Notes: a model not told the origin generated them from the letters alone. 64,000 bases of DNA from Pseudomonas graminis (GCF_004364335.1 NZ_SOCR01000001.1:515393-579392); one strand, 5' to 3'. Shown: positions 35,990 through 49,341, counted from the first letter of the stretch. Translations and numbers: made by a program.

Positions 35990-38593
35990 TCAACGCTTGT
36001 CCTCGACCTTCCACTTGCCACCGTCGTAGAATGCACGCCAGCCAGTCGGCTTGCCGTCCACTTCGGTCTGCACGTATTGCTCCTTGGACTTGCGGCTGTA
36101 GCGGATGACCGCCGGACGACCGTCGGGGTCCTTCTTCGGCGCGTCACACAGGAAGTGATACTTCGGATCAATCTCGTCCTTGTGCGGCGCAATCTCCATG
36201 ACCAAAGGCGCACGGGTCTCGCGGTTTTTCGGGAACTGGCTGGCCGCCAGGAACAACCCCGAAGCGCCATCGCGCAGGATGTAGGTGTCGTCGACCTTCT
36301 CGCATTTGAGCTCCGGCATCTTCACCGGGTCCATCTTCGGCGGCGCCGCTTCACCGCTTTTCAGCAGCTTGCGGGTGTTCTTGCAGTTGGTGCAGCCGAA
36401 GAACTTGCCGAAACGGCCGGTCTTGAGCTGCATTTCGCCGCCACACTTGTCGCACTCCACGCTCGGGCCTTCATAGCCCTTGATGCGGTAAGTGCCCTCT
36501 TCGATCTCGTAGCCCGAGCAATCCGGGTTGTTGCCGCAGATGTGCAACTTGTGCTTCTCATCCAGCAAGTACGCATCCATCGCGGTGCTGCAGATCGGGC
36601 AACGGTGCTTGCCACGCAGAACGCGGGATTCGGACTCACCCTCATCGTCGTCGGCGATTTCATCGCCCGGCGTCAGGTTGACCGTAGCCTTGCAGCGCTC
36701 TTTCGGCGGCAGGCTGTAGCCCGAGCAGCCAAGGAAAACGCCGGTGGACGCCGTACGAATCTGCATCGGGCGGCCGCAGACCTTGCACGGGATGTCCGTC
36801 ATCACCGGCTGGTTGGCACGCATGCCGCTGTCAGGTGCTTCGGCCACTTCGAGTTTCTTTTTGAAGTCACCGTAGAACTCGTCGAGGACGTTCTTCCAGT
36901 CGCGCTGGCCGTGGGCCACGTCGTCGAGGTTTTCTTCCATGCCGGCAGTAAAGCCGTAGTCCATCAGGTTCGAGAAGCTTTCGGACAGACGCTCGGTAAC
37001 GATATCGCCCATCTTTTCCGAATAGAAACGACGGTTGTGCAGGGCCACGTAACCACGGTCCTGAATGGTCGAAATGATCGCGGCATAGGTCGATGGACGG
37101 CCGATACCGCGTTTTTCCATTTCCTTGACCAGGCTCGCTTCCGAATAACGCGCAGGTGGCTTGGTGAAATGCTGGCTTGGGTCAAGCTTGATCAGCTTCA
37201 GCTTGTCGCCCTGGGCCATGTCCGGCAGTACGTCGTCATCGCCCGGCTTGCTCATCTGTGGCAGCACGCGGGTATAGCCGTCGAACTTAAGGATGCGGCC
37301 CTTGGCACGCAGCTCGAAATCGCCGGCCGCGACGCTGACGGTGGTCGACAGGTATTGCGCAGGCGGCATCTGGCAGGCCACGAACTGGCGCCAGATCAGC
37401 TCGTACAGACGCTCGGCGTCACGCTCCATGCCGGTCAGCTTGCTTGGGTGCGTGTTGACATCGGAGGGGCGGATCGCTTCGTGAGCTTCTTGCGCGCCTT
37501 CCTTGCTGCTGTAGACGATCGGCGATTCCGGCAGGTACTTCTTGCCGAACTCGGTTTCGATGTAGGTGCGGGCCATGGCCACTGCGTCGGCCGACAGGTT
37601 GGTCGAGTCCGTACGCATGTAGGTGATGTAGCCGGCTTCGTACAGACGCTGGGCCATCATCATGGTTTTCTTCACGCCATAGCCCAGGCGGTTGCTCGCG
37701 GCCTGTTGCAGCGTGGACGTGATAAAGGGCGCCGACGGCTTGCTGCTGGTCGGTTTGTCTTCACGCTTGCTGATGCTGTAGGCCGAGGCCTTGAGCTTCT
37801 CCAGCGCCGCCATGGCGGTCGCTTCGTTCAGCGGCTTGAAGGCTTCGCCTTTTTCGCGGGCGACTTCAAAGCGAACGTTGGCGCCTTTGGCGGTGCCGAG
37901 GTCCGCGTGGATCTCCCAGTACTCTTCCGGATTGAACGCGCGGATTTCACGCTCGCGCTCCACAACGAGTTTCACTGCCACGGACTGCACACGGCCGGCC
38001 GACAGACCACGGGCGATCTTCTGCCACAGCAGCGGCGACACCATGTAACCCACGACGCGGTCGAGAAAACGCCGGGCCTGCTGGGCATTCACGCGGTCGA
38101 TGTCGAGCTCGCCCGGTTTGGAGAAGGCTTCCTGAATGGCTTTTTTGGTGATCTCGTTGAAGACCACGCGCTTGTAGCGCGCATCGTCGCCACCAATGGC
38201 TTCGCGCAGGTGCCAGGCAATGGCTTCCCCTTCGCGGTCCAAGTCCGTCGCGAGATAGATGGTGTCGGCGTCTTTGGCCAGGCGGCGCAATTCGTCGATC
38301 ACCTTCTCTTTGCCGGGAAGGATTTCGTACTTGGCCTTCCAGCCATGCTCCGGATCGACACCCATCCGCGCCACGAGCTGGCGCTTGGCCTTTTCCTTGG
38401 GCGACAGCGCAGGCGCTTCGGCCGCGGTCTTGCCGCGCTTGGCAGCAGGCTCTTTGGAGGCGCTAGCCGAACCGCTGGTGGGCAGGTCTCGGATATGGCC
38501 GATACTCGACTTCACCACGTACTGGTTGCCCAGGTACTTGTTGATGGTCTTGGCCTTAGCCGGGGATTCCACAATGACCAGCGATTTGCCCAT
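35990..38593 (-). CDS. topA: DNA topoisomerase I
   Basis: The 867-residue enzyme relaxes negative supercoils by single-strand passage. It starts with the Toprim domain ([33 protein letters not shown]). The catalytic Tyr is near residue 325 in [18 protein letters not shown]. Three C-terminal four-cysteine zinc ribbons follow ([37 protein letters not shown]). A Ser/Ala/Lys-rich insert near residues 38-66 is normal for pseudomonads. Length and context match PA3011. Confidence 0.97.
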   Translation of the reverse strand: MGKSLVIVESPAKAKTINKYLGNQYVVKSSIGHIRDLPTSGSASASKEPAAKRGKTAAEAPALSPKEKAKRQLVARMGVDPEHGWKAKYEILPGKEKVIDELRRLAKDADTIYLATDLDREGEAIAWHLREAIGGDDARYKRVVFNEITKKAIQEAFSKPGELDIDRVNAQQARRFLDRVVGYMVSPLLWQKIARGLSAGRVQSVAVKLVVEREREIRAFNPEEYWEIHADLGTAKGANVRFEVAREKGEAFKPLNEATAMAALEKLKASAYSISKREDKPTSSKPSAPFITSTLQQAASNRLGYGVKKTMMMAQRLYEAGYITYMRTDSTNLSADAVAMARTYIETEFGKKYLPESPIVYSSKEGAQEAHEAIRPSDVNTHPSKLTGMERDAERLYELIWRQFVACQMPPAQYLSTTVSVAAGDFELRAKGRILKFDGYTRVLPQMSKPGDDDVLPDMAQGDKLKLIKLDPSQHFTKPPARYSEASLVKEMEKRGIGRPSTYAAIISTIQDRGYVALHNRRFYSEKMGDIVTERLSESFSNLMDYGFTAGMEENLDDVAHGQRDWKNVLDEFYGDFKKKLEVAEAPDSGMRANQPVMTDIPCKVCGRPMQIRTASTGVFLGCSGYSLPPKERCKATVNLTPGDEIADDDEGESESRVLRGKHRCPICSTAMDAYLLDEKHKLHICGNNPDCSGYEIEEGTYRIKGYEGPSVECDKCGGEMQLKTGRFGKFFGCTNCKNTRKLLKSGEAAPPKMDPVKMPELKCEKVDDTYILRDGASGLFLAASQFPKNRETRAPLVMEIAPHKDEIDPKYHFLCDAPKKDPDGRPAVIRYSRKSKEQYVQTEVDGKPTGWRAFYDGGKWKVEDKR

Positions 38594-38701
38594 GGATCGG
38601 AAAATTCCTAATGCGAGAAAAAAGACGTCGAAGCCGTCGAGGCCCCGCTATATATAGTGGCTGAAAGGTGAGGTCAAGCAATGCTGCTGCCAGGTCCTGC
38701 C

Positions 38702-38938
38702 TCAGGGCCGGGGAAAAAGATCCGGTTCGGCCTGAACCAAAGCAAAGCGCGGCACTTGCTCGCCGTCAACCTCAACTGACTGCAGAAACATGCTCAAAGG
38801 GCGTACCCACAGGCCGTATTCGCCGTACAGCGCTTGATAGCACACCACTTCTTCTTCGGTCTCCGAATGCCGCGCGACACCGATAACACGGTATTCGGGC
38901 CCTTTGTAGTGACGGTAGAGACCTGGCTGTAGCGGCAT
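38702..38938 (-). CDS. DUF1653-family protein
   Basis: The 78-residue protein is a compact beta-rich DUF1653 domain: GLYRHYKGPEYRVIGVARHS, VVCYQALYGEYGLWVRPLSM, and a C-terminal acidic FALVQAEPDL. Family members are widespread and of unknown function. The ATG at 38938 has GGT in front. It sits between fadA and topA, as PA3012 does. Confidence 0.92.
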   Translation of the reverse strand: MPLQPGLYRHYKGPEYRVIGVARHSETEEEVVCYQALYGEYGLWVRPLSMFLQSVEVDGEQVPRFALVQAEPDLFPRP

Positions 38939-38992
38939 GCGGGGGACCTCGGGTGTGACAAGAAAAAAAGTGGCGAAAATACATTTCCGGAA

Positions 38993-39024
38993 AAAAACAA
39001 AAGCCGGGGCACCAGGCCCCGGCT
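38993..39024 (-). terminator. Strong intrinsic terminator of fadBA
   Basis: AGCCGGGGC (39002-39010) pairs with GCCCCGGCT (39016-39024). On the minus strand it is followed by TTTTGTTTTTTT. It ends the fadBA transcript 17 bases after the fadA stop. Confidence 0.92.
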
Positions 39025-39040
39025 CGCACACTGACACCGT

Positions 39041-42387
<3,347 letters not shown>

Positions 42388-42818
42388 CAACTGATCTCCA
42401 CGATATGGAAGCTGAACAATACGCATCAGACGCTGATATCCGGCGCTCTGCACGACGTTGCCGTCGAGGCGAAACACCAAACGCCAGTCACCCCGTCGAC
42501 GCGATTCGAGCGTCTGTCAGAGCGTTCTTGCGGCAAACGCTCAATTCATACGCCCGTTTGATTTGGGTGCGGCTACCTTCTGCCATATTCCAGCAATTGT
42601 CAATTCAGCAGACAGCGGGCAAAACCGGCAAATCGCAGGTAAAACGTGCGCCTGATGCGGGCTCATTCAGGGCAATGATCAGAGGAGGTTGAAACTGACG
42701 AGGGTCAACCGCAGCGGCGAGACTCCGCTTCAGCACGAAGGATGAAATAAACGGCGCGGCAGCAGACAAATGCACCATTAAGGTCTACATTCAGCGCACT
42801 GCGCATCAAGACGGGTCA
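42388..42818. other. Long fadB upstream region
   Basis: No convincing gene is seen. It must carry the fadB promoter. An inverted CAAACG (42534-42539)/CGTTTG (42555-42560) is present. The following bases hold a possible small RNA gene. Confidence 0.4.
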
Positions 42819-42846
42819 TTGTCAGCGTCGCGAGCAGTGATAGGTA
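42819..42846 (+). promoter_or_regulatory. Candidate sigma-70 promoter of a possible small RNA
   Basis: TTGTCA (42819-42824) and TAGGTA (42841-42846) are 16 bases apart. The promoter would start a transcript near 42853, and an intrinsic terminator follows about 80 bases later. Confidence 0.4.
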
Positions 42847-42852
42847 ACCCGG

Positions 42853-42932
42853 CGAGCGGCATTGCACCGCATCGCACATGAATTACGGCCTGCCTGGCCA
42901 ACCCCGGCCCGATGTTGTTATCGGGCTTTTTA
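42853..42932 (+). ncRNA. Candidate small RNA ending at an orphan terminator
   Basis: A perfect stem GCCCGAT (42907-42913)/ATCGGGC (42920-42926) with a 6-base loop is followed by TTTTT, a classical terminator on the plus strand. No plus-strand gene lies upstream, since fadB and the next gene are both on the minus strand. With the promoter-like boxes at 42819-42846 it could bound an RNA of about 80 nt. The 5' end is a guess. Confidence 0.45.
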
Positions 42933-42959
42933 ATGCCCGCGATTCGGGCATGGGACAGG

Positions 42960-43397
42960 TTACGCCAAGGCCTTCAGCACTGCCGCAATGTGCTGCAATA
43001 CTTCGGGCTCGCCACGCTCGGCCCAGTACACGGCGATCAGTTGCTTGCCAGCGTCCACTTTGTAGACGTCTGCCGGCAGCGTCTTGAACTGCTCGAGCAG
43101 GCGCGGATCTTCACACGGCTCGCGCCACTGGTTGACCCACACACCCGGTTCCATCTGCCAGTACACCCAGACATCGGGCTCGCGCGCGGTACGTGGCCGG
43201 TGATACTGCGGGCACGGGCTCGGTGGCTCGATGGGCAACCAATGCGGCCACTCCTGAGGAATCAGCTGCATGGCCAGCCCCATTCGCCGCGCCTGCATGC
43301 GCATGGCCATTCTGCCGCTCTGGGAGCGCGAGGGACGCAGCCAGACCAGCGGACTTAAAACCACCGCAATGATTGACAGGATGATCCACACCGTCAT
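42960..43397 (-). CDS. Conserved hypothetical membrane-anchored protein
   Basis: The 145-residue protein has one N-terminal hydrophobic segment (MTVWIILSIIAVVLSPLVWL) followed by a basic stretch (RPSRSQSGRMAMRMQARRMG), so the rest should face the cytoplasm. The remainder is Trp- and Pro-rich (WPHWLPIEPPSPCPQYHRPR) with no domain I know. It corresponds in place to a PA3016-like gene. It is divergent from the stress-protein gene. Function is unknown. Confidence 0.8.
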   Translation of the reverse strand: MTVWIILSIIAVVLSPLVWLRPSRSQSGRMAMRMQARRMGLAMQLIPQEWPHWLPIEPPSPCPQYHRPRTAREPDVWVYWQMEPGVWVNQWREPCEDPRLLEQFKTLPADVYKVDAGKQLIAVYWAERGEPEVLQHIAAVLKALA

Positions 43398-43507
43398 ATT
43401 TGTACGCCCCCCGCGGCGGCAAGCGGCGGGTGGACCACATCGGCGTGCCAGAGGCGCGTGAAAAGAGCCATAATCAAAACCATCGCAAACCTCAGAAGGA
43501 ACACCCC

Positions 43508-43951
43508 ATGTCCTATGAACATATCCTGGTAGCCGTGGACCTCACTGAAGAGTGCGATCCGGTCATCAAAAAAGCCATGGCGCTGGCGCTGGCAGGCGGC
43601 TCGAAGCTTTCGCTGGTCCACATCGTCGAACCCATGGCCATGGCCTTTGGTGGCGATGTTCCCATGGACCTGTCGCAGCTGCAGCAACAGCAGTTCGATC
43701 AGGCCAAGGAAAAGCTGGAAAAGCTCAAACTGAAATACCCTGACGTGAAAACCGGCGACAGCCATCTGACCTATGGCCAGCCGCGTCAGGAAATTCACAA
43801 CCTGGCAAAGGAATACCACGTCGACCTGATCGTGGTCGGCAGCCACGGCCGTCACGGTCTCTCACTGCTGCTCGGCTCGACCGCCAATGACGTGCTGCAC
43901 GGCGCACCGTGCGACGTTCTGGCCGTCCGACTGGTCAAGCGCGCGGACTGA
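43508..43951 (+). CDS. Universal stress protein UspA family
   Basis: The 147-residue protein is a single Usp domain: HILVAVDLTEECDPVIKKAM at the start and the nucleotide-binding loop VVGSHGRHGLSLLLGSTAND near the end, suggesting ATP binding. Family members aid survival under starvation or oxygen limitation. The ATG at 43508 has AAGGA in front. A strong terminator follows. Confidence 0.94.
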   Translation: MSYEHILVAVDLTEECDPVIKKAMALALAGGSKLSLVHIVEPMAMAFGGDVPMDLSQLQQQQFDQAKEKLEKLKLKYPDVKTGDSHLTYGQPRQEIHNLAKEYHVDLIVVGSHGRHGLSLLLGSTANDVLHGAPCDVLAVRLVKRAD

Positions 43952-43966
43952 TCCACGCCTGCAAAC

Positions 43967-44002
43967 AAAAGCCCGGCCCTTGAAAAAGGACCGGGCTTTT
44001 TT
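43967..44002. terminator. Bidirectional intrinsic terminator between the stress protein gene and uup
   Basis: AAAAGCCCGG (43967-43976) pairs with CCGGGCTTTT (43991-44000), with a T run on the plus strand and an A run giving Ts on the minus strand. It serves both convergent genes. Confidence 0.92.
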
Positions 44003-44020
44003 ATTGCCCCAGGTGCCCGA

Positions 44021-45931
44021 TCACTCGTCCAGCTCGGCCCAACGCTCAAGCAGCCCGTCCAGTTCGCCTTGCAGGCTTTCCAGCTGCGCCATGACGGCAG
44101 TGGTTTGCTCCGCAGGACGCTGATAGAAACCGGCCTCGGCCATCTCGGCACTGAGCGCAGCCATTTGCGCTTCTACAGCGTCAATTTGCGCGGGCAATGC
44201 TTCCAGCTCGCGCTGCAGTTTATAGCTGAGCTTCTTTTTCGCGACCGGCATTTCTGCGGCTGCGACGGGTGCTGCCTGAACCACGGCAGTCGCCAGCTCG
44301 GACTTGCCGGACTTGCTGTCGGTGACGCCCAGCAGACGCGGCGAGCCGCCCTGACGAATCCAGTCCTGATAGCCACCGACGAATTCGCGGACCTTGCCCT
44401 CGCCTTCGAACACCAGGGTGCTGGTGACGACGTTGTCGAGGAATGCCCGGTCGTGGCTGACCATCAGCACGGTGCCCTTGAAGGTCAACAGGACCTCTTC
44501 AAGGAGTTCGAGAGTCTCGACGTCCAGATCGTTGGTCGGTTCGTCGAGAACCAGCAGGTTGGCCGGCTTGCTGAACAGTTTGGCCAGCAGCAGACGCGCC
44601 CGCTCGCCTCCTGACAGCGCCTTGACCGGCGTCCGTGCCCGCTGCGGGCTGAACAGGAAGTCGCCCAGGTAGCTGAGGACGTGGCGGCTCTGGCCGTCGA
44701 TGTCGATGAAGTCGCGCCCTTCGGCCACGTTGTCGATCACGGTCTTTTCCAGATCGAGCTGGTGACGCAGCTGGTCGAAGTAAGCGACGTCCAGACGGGT
44801 GCCGACTTCCACTTTGCCGCTGGTGGGCTGAAGGTTGTCGAGCATCAGCTTGAGCAGCGTGGTCTTGCCGGTACCGTTGGCGCCGAGCAGACCGATACGG
44901 TCTTCGCGCTGCAGGACCATGGAGAAATCCTTGATCAGCATCGGCCCGCCCGGGTGAGCGAAGCTGACGTTGTCGAGCACCATCACCTGCTTGCCGGATT
45001 TGTCTGCGGTGTCGAGCTGGATGTTGGCCTTGCCGGTGCGTTCGCGACGGTCGCTGCGCTCAACCCGCAGTGCCTTCAGGGCGCGCACGCGGCCTTCGTT
45101 ACGGGTACGACGGGCCTTGATGCCCTGACGGATCCACACTTCTTCCTGGGCCAGACGCTTGTCGAACAGCGCGTTGGCGGTTTCTTCCGCCGCGAGCATG
45201 GCTTCCTTGTGCACCAGGAAGCTGGCGTAGTCGCCGTCCCAGTCGATCAGGCCGCCACGGTCGAGTTCGAGAATGCGCGTGGCAAGGTTTTGCAGGAAGG
45301 ACCGGTCGTGGGTGATGAACAACACCGCGCCCTGGAATTCCTTCAGCGCTTCTTCAAGCCAGGCGATGGCGCCGATGTCGAGGTGGTTGGTCGGTTCGTC
45401 GAGCATCAGCAGATCAGGCTCGGAGACCAGGGCCTGAGCCAGCAACACGCGACGACGCCAGCCGCCGGACAGTTCGGCGAGGGTCTTGTCGGCCGGCAGT
45501 TGCAGACGGCTGAGGGTGCTGTCCACCAACTGCTGCAGGCGCCAGCCGTCACGGGCTTCGAGGTCCGACTGCACGTGCATCAGCTTGTCGAGGTCTTCGG
45601 CGGTGACGATGTTCTGGCTCAGATGGTGATACTGCGCGAGCAGCTCGCCCACGCCGTCGAGGCCTTCGGCAACGACGTCGAACACGGTACGGCCGTCAGC
45701 GACCGGCAGCTCCTGGGGCAGCTCGCCGATCTTCAGGCCGGGCGCGCGCCAGACATTGCCGTCGTCGGGCATCTGAATGCCCTTGACCAGCTTCAACATG
45801 CTGGATTTGCCAGTGCCGTTGCGGCCGATGATGCAGACCCGCTCACCACGGGCGATCTGCCAGGACACCTTGTCCAACAACGGCATGGCGCCGAACGCAA
45901 GGGACACATCGCTGAATTTGAGCAGGGTCAT
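44021..45931 (-). CDS. uup: Uup-type ABC-F ATPase
   Basis: The 636-residue protein has two ABC domains (GRNGTGKSSMLKLVKGIQ and GANGTGKTTLLKLMLDNL as Walker A; LSGGWRRRVLLAQAL and LSGGERARLLLAKLF as signatures) joined by a linker, without membrane helices, and a C-terminal coiled-coil (LSYKLQRELEALPAQIDAVE). ABC-F proteins act on ribosomes; Uup is linked to ribosome rescue and transposon excision. I chose the ATG at 45931 with GGAGAA in front. It matches PA3019. Confidence 0.94.
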   Translation of the reverse strand: MTLLKFSDVSLAFGAMPLLDKVSWQIARGERVCIIGRNGTGKSSMLKLVKGIQMPDDGNVWRAPGLKIGELPQELPVADGRTVFDVVAEGLDGVGELLAQYHHLSQNIVTAEDLDKLMHVQSDLEARDGWRLQQLVDSTLSRLQLPADKTLAELSGGWRRRVLLAQALVSEPDLLMLDEPTNHLDIGAIAWLEEALKEFQGAVLFITHDRSFLQNLATRILELDRGGLIDWDGDYASFLVHKEAMLAAEETANALFDKRLAQEEVWIRQGIKARRTRNEGRVRALKALRVERSDRRERTGKANIQLDTADKSGKQVMVLDNVSFAHPGGPMLIKDFSMVLQREDRIGLLGANGTGKTTLLKLMLDNLQPTSGKVEVGTRLDVAYFDQLRHQLDLEKTVIDNVAEGRDFIDIDGQSRHVLSYLGDFLFSPQRARTPVKALSGGERARLLLAKLFSKPANLLVLDEPTNDLDVETLELLEEVLLTFKGTVLMVSHDRAFLDNVVTSTLVFEGEGKVREFVGGYQDWIRQGGSPRLLGVTDSKSGKSELATAVVQAAPVAAAEMPVAKKKLSYKLQRELEALPAQIDAVEAQMAALSAEMAEAGFYQRPAEQTTAVMAQLESLQGELDGLLERWAELDE

Positions 45932-46145
45932 GAGCTTCTCCAAAAACCGGGCGCGCATTCTACCTGAGATAACCCGGCAGAGGGGCGGCTAATCGATGAC
46001 AGGACGTCGTCCGGACCCGGTGGCCGGCCGACTGCAGGCCGGGGTTTGTTTCCATCTATCACGACGGGCAAGGCAGCGCTTCAACCCGCGCGGGCAACAG
46101 GCTAAGCTAGCCGCACTTTTCACGATGCATCTGCACGGAAGTCTC

Positions 46146-48074
46146 ATGCGCAGTCGTTTCTTCAGCCTTTTGTCCTGCCTGCTTCTGTCGGCCACCGCTG
46201 CCCAGTCCGTCCAAGCGGTCGATCTCACCACCCAGCGTCAGTATTACGATGAAGCCAAACGTGCGTTGGCCAAGGGCGACGGCGGCCCTTATCGCACGTA
46301 TGCCGCCGCGCTGGCGGATTATCCCCTTGAGCCGTATCTGGCCTACGACGAACTCACCGCCCGCCTGAACAGCGCGAGTGACGAGGAAGTCGAGAAATTC
46401 TTCGCCGAGCATGGCGACCTGCCGCAAGCCAACTATATGAAGCTGCGCTGGCTGCGACTGCTGGCTTCGCGCGGTGACTGGCAGCCCTTCGTCAAGTATT
46501 ACGACCCCAAGCTGAATTTCGTCGAGCTTGACTGCCTGTATGGCTCGTATCAGCTCAGCCATAACCAGCGCTCGGAAGGCTATGCCAACGCCGAGAAGAC
46601 TTGGATGACCGGCAAGACGCTGCCGGCGGCCTGCGATACGTTTTTCACCCAGTGGGCGGTTGAAGGTCAGTTGACCGAGCAGAAACGCTGGCAGCGCGCC
46701 AAGCTCGCCGCGCAAGTGCGCAACTACGCGCTGGCCAATCAACTGGTCAACAGCATGACCACCCTCGCGCCCCAGGGCCGCTTGCTGATTGCCGTCGCGC
46801 AGAAGCCGGAAATGGTCAACAACCAGGGGCAGTTCATGCCGGCTGACGAGGCCATGTCCGATGTGGTGGGCCTGGGGCTGCGTCGCCTCGCCAAGCAGGA
46901 CCCGCAGCGGGCGATGGAACTGCTCGACAGTTACGCGCCGGTGCTGCACTTCTCCCACGAAGAACAGGTGCAGATCGCCAAGGAAATCGGCCTGACCCTC
47001 GCCCGCAGCTTCGACGGTCGGGCTCTTGAGATCATGACCAGGTACGACCCGGACCTGCGCGACAACACCGTTACCGAATGGCGCCTGCGCCTGTTGCTGC
47101 GACTGGGTCGCTGGAGTGACGCGTACGAGCTGACACGTCGCCTGCCCCAGGACCTGGCGACCACGAACCGCTGGCGTTACTGGCAGGCCCGCTCGCTGGA
47201 GCTGGCTCAGCCCAACAGCCCGCTGCTGCCGGGGCTGTACAAGGCGGTGGCGAAGGAGCGCGATTTCTATGGCTTCCTCGCCGCCGACCGCACCCAGACG
47301 CCGTACATGCTCAACAACAAGCCGCTGGTGCTGAGCCAGGCGCTCATGACCAAGGTGCGCAACACCCCGGGCGTGCGCCGTGCACTGGAGTTTTATGATC
47401 GCGGTCAGATCGTCGACGGTCGCCGCGAGTGGTACCACGTCACCCGTCGTTTCAGCCGGGACGAAATGGTTGCCCAAGCCAAACTGGCCTACGACATGCA
47501 CTGGTACTTCCCGGCCATTCGCACCATCAGCCAGGCGCAGTACTGGGACGATCTCGACATCCGTTTCCCGATGGCCCACCGCGACACCCTGGTGCGTGAA
47601 GCGCAGGTTCGCGGGCTGCATTCCAGCTGGGTGTTTGCGATCACGCGACAGGAAAGTGCCTTCATGGACGACGCCCGCTCTGGCGTCGGTGCCGCAGGCT
47701 TGATGCAACTGATGCCCGCCACCGCCAAAGAGACCGCGCGCAAGTTCAGTATTCCCCTGGCCTCGCCGGCGCAGGTGCTTGATCCGGACAAGAATATCCA
47801 GCTCGGCGCCGCGTACCTGAGCCAGGTCCATGCGCAGTTCAACGGCAACCGGGTGCTGGCTTCGGCAGCCTATAACGCAGGCCCTGGTCGTGTACGTCAG
47901 TGGCTAAGGGGCGCCAATCACCTGGCCTTTGACGTCTGGGTCGAGAGCATTCCGTTCGACGAGACCCGTCAGTACGTGCAGAACGTGCTGTCGTATGCGG
48001 TGATCTACGGCCAGAAGCTCAATTCACCACAGCCGCTGGTGGACTGGCATGAGCGGTTCTTTGATGATTTGTAA
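46146..48074 (+). CDS. slt: Soluble lytic murein transglycosylase Slt
   Basis: The 642-residue periplasmic enzyme cleaves peptidoglycan glycan strands to 1,6-anhydro-muropeptides. It has a signal peptide (LLSCLLLSATAAQSVQA), a long helical superhelix domain, and a C-terminal goose-lysozyme-like SLT domain with the catalytic Glu near 503 in ITRQESAFMDDARSG and GAAGLMQLMPATAKETARKF. The start at 46146 has GGAAG in front. It is divergent from uup. It links functionally to NagZ in wall recycling. Confidence 0.95.
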   Translation: MRSRFFSLLSCLLLSATAAQSVQAVDLTTQRQYYDEAKRALAKGDGGPYRTYAAALADYPLEPYLAYDELTARLNSASDEEVEKFFAEHGDLPQANYMKLRWLRLLASRGDWQPFVKYYDPKLNFVELDCLYGSYQLSHNQRSEGYANAEKTWMTGKTLPAACDTFFTQWAVEGQLTEQKRWQRAKLAAQVRNYALANQLVNSMTTLAPQGRLLIAVAQKPEMVNNQGQFMPADEAMSDVVGLGLRRLAKQDPQRAMELLDSYAPVLHFSHEEQVQIAKEIGLTLARSFDGRALEIMTRYDPDLRDNTVTEWRLRLLLRLGRWSDAYELTRRLPQDLATTNRWRYWQARSLELAQPNSPLLPGLYKAVAKERDFYGFLAADRTQTPYMLNNKPLVLSQALMTKVRNTPGVRRALEFYDRGQIVDGRREWYHVTRRFSRDEMVAQAKLAYDMHWYFPAIRTISQAQYWDDLDIRFPMAHRDTLVREAQVRGLHSSWVFAITRQESAFMDDARSGVGAAGLMQLMPATAKETARKFSIPLASPAQVLDPDKNIQLGAAYLSQVHAQFNGNRVLASAAYNAGPGRVRQWLRGANHLAFDVWVESIPFDETRQYVQNVLSYAVIYGQKLNSPQPLVDWHERFFDDL

Positions 48075-48080
48075 AAGACA

Positions 48081-48111
48081 GCAATCGGGCTGCGATTGCC
48101 AGCCCGATTGC
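48081..48111 (+). terminator. Stem-loop after slt
   Basis: GCAATCGGGCT (48081-48091) pairs perfectly with AGCCCGATTGC (48101-48111). No T run follows. The REP cluster begins 25 bases later. Confidence 0.5.
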
Positions 48112-48136
48112 ATTGGCCAGTCGGGCCAGATGGACC

Positions 48137-48398
48137 TGTAGGAGCCGGCTTGCTGGCGAACTCGTTGGGTCAGCAACGGCAGTGTTGTCTGAACCGGCGC
48201 ATTCGCGGGCAAGCGCGCTCCTACAATGAGTCGGCGTTAAACCCCAGTTTGGGCTGTATGTAAACCCGTAGGCGCCGGCTTGCTGGCGAAGGCGTTGGGG
48301 CGGGCGCTGCAGCAATGAGTGTTCAATCACGTTCGCCAGCACGCCGGCTCCTACGGTGAAATTGCGTATCCCCCGCGGGAGAGGCTTTAGCCAGGAAG
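48137..48398. repeat. Cluster of type 1 REP units plus a degenerate type 2 unit
   Basis: Between slt and the MOSC gene, four type 1 units alternate in orientation: 48137-48160, inverted 48201-48225, 48267-48290, inverted 48331-48356. This gives two successive REPINs with the shared core GCCGGCTTGCTGGCGAA in the better copies. A decayed type 2 unit (AGGCTTTAGCCAGGAAG) follows near 48381. No gene is supported in 48075-48418. Confidence 0.88.
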
Positions 48399-48418
48399 GC
48401 GTAAGAGCAAGCGCTCAA

Positions 48419-49225
48419 TCACTCGAGCACTTCAACCTCCATCCCCACCTCGACCAGCCCTGGGCCATCGCTGACCAGATTCTGACCGAACCAGATCTCC
48501 CCTTCCCGCTCCCGATACGTCTTCAGTGTGGTCATCGGTTCGCGATCCGCGCTGCGTTCACCGGTTGCCGGATCTTGCGTCGTCAGGATGCACCGCGAGC
48601 AGGGCTTCAACACCCGCAATTCAACACTGCCAATCCGAATCCGCTTCCAGCCATCCTCCGCAAATGCCTCGCCGCCGGACACCACCAGATTCGGGCGAAA
48701 CCGTAGCATCTCCAGCGGGCGGCCCACCTTCTGCGACAAATCATCCAGCGACGACTGGCCGATCAACAACAGCGGGAACCCGTCAGCAAACCCGACCCTG
48801 TCTTCAATCGCCCCGAAGCCTGCAGGCAACCCGCGAGCGCGGGCTTTCGGCACATGCACCAGCCGCGTCGGCTTGCCCACCAGGGCACTGACCCAATGCG
48901 CCGCTTCCTCGCCCGCGTCCGGCACCCGAAAACTGTCGCGCCAGATCGTGATGCCGCGCAGATTGGCCTCTTCATCGACCGGCACTGGCACATCCAGACT
49001 GCCCAGGCCCGGGGCCGACAGCGTGACGCCGTCACCCTTCCACAGCACCGACAGCTGCGCCATCTGCGGCAGCGCGCGCTGGCTGTGAAAGCGCCCACTG
49101 GCTTCATCCACCAGCATCCAGCGTCGATCGCCGCTCATGCCCAATTCATCGAAACTGGCCTGCTGCAACGACTCGGCCATGCAGGATTTGAGGGGGTACC
49201 GATACAGTGCGCTGAGGTGAAACAT
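48419..49225 (-). CDS. MOSC-domain protein (YcbX-like)
   Basis: The 268-residue protein has an N-terminal beta-barrel MOSC_N domain (LSALYRYPLKSCMAESLQQA) and a C-terminal MOSC domain with the conserved Cys region VLKPCSRCILTTQDPATGER. It resembles molybdenum-cofactor-binding enzymes such as YcbX that reduce N-hydroxylated compounds. No electron-donor gene is adjacent. The start at 49225 is at the family N-terminus. Confidence 0.92.
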   Translation of the reverse strand: MFHLSALYRYPLKSCMAESLQQASFDELGMSGDRRWMLVDEASGRFHSQRALPQMAQLSVLWKGDGVTLSAPGLGSLDVPVPVDEEANLRGITIWRDSFRVPDAGEEAAHWVSALVGKPTRLVHVPKARARGLPAGFGAIEDRVGFADGFPLLLIGQSSLDDLSQKVGRPLEMLRFRPNLVVSGGEAFAEDGWKRIRIGSVELRVLKPCSRCILTTQDPATGERSADREPMTTLKTYREREGEIWFGQNLVSDGPGLVEVGMEVEVLE

Positions 49226-49297
49226 GTACGCGTCCTTATGCCAGAGCGGAAAGCCACACTCTATACGAGACGCCGGAAAACCAAGCGGTACAGATGC

Positions 49298-49327
49298 AAA
49301 AAAGCCCCTCCATACAGCAAGGGGCTT
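49298..49327 (-). terminator. Intrinsic terminator of cheV
   Basis: AAGCCCCT (49302-49309) and AGGGGCTT (49320-49327) form the stem, and on the minus strand a run of six Ts follows (A run 49298-49303). Confidence 0.88.
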
Positions 49328-49341
49328 GAAACAGAACCGGA

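Noticed and set aside
35954..38611. Open frame of 885 codons on the plus strand
   Set aside because: It lies exactly opposite topA and is the usual antisense frame of a GC-rich gene. Its translation has no family-like features.
42534..42560. CAAACG/CGTTTG pair upstream of fadB as a PsrA box
   Set aside because: The spacing between arms is 15 bases, whereas the PsrA pattern allows 2-4, so it does not fit.
42878..43087. Plus-strand frame of 69 codons after fadB
   Set aside because: It crosses the intrinsic terminator at 42907-42931 and runs antisense into the minus-strand membrane-protein gene.
44681..45967. Open frame of 428 codons on the plus strand
   Set aside because: It is antisense to uup, which has two intact ABC domains.
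48019..48342. Minus-strand frame of 107 codons after slt
   Set aside because: It runs through REP units and the end of slt antisense, so it is repeat-derived.
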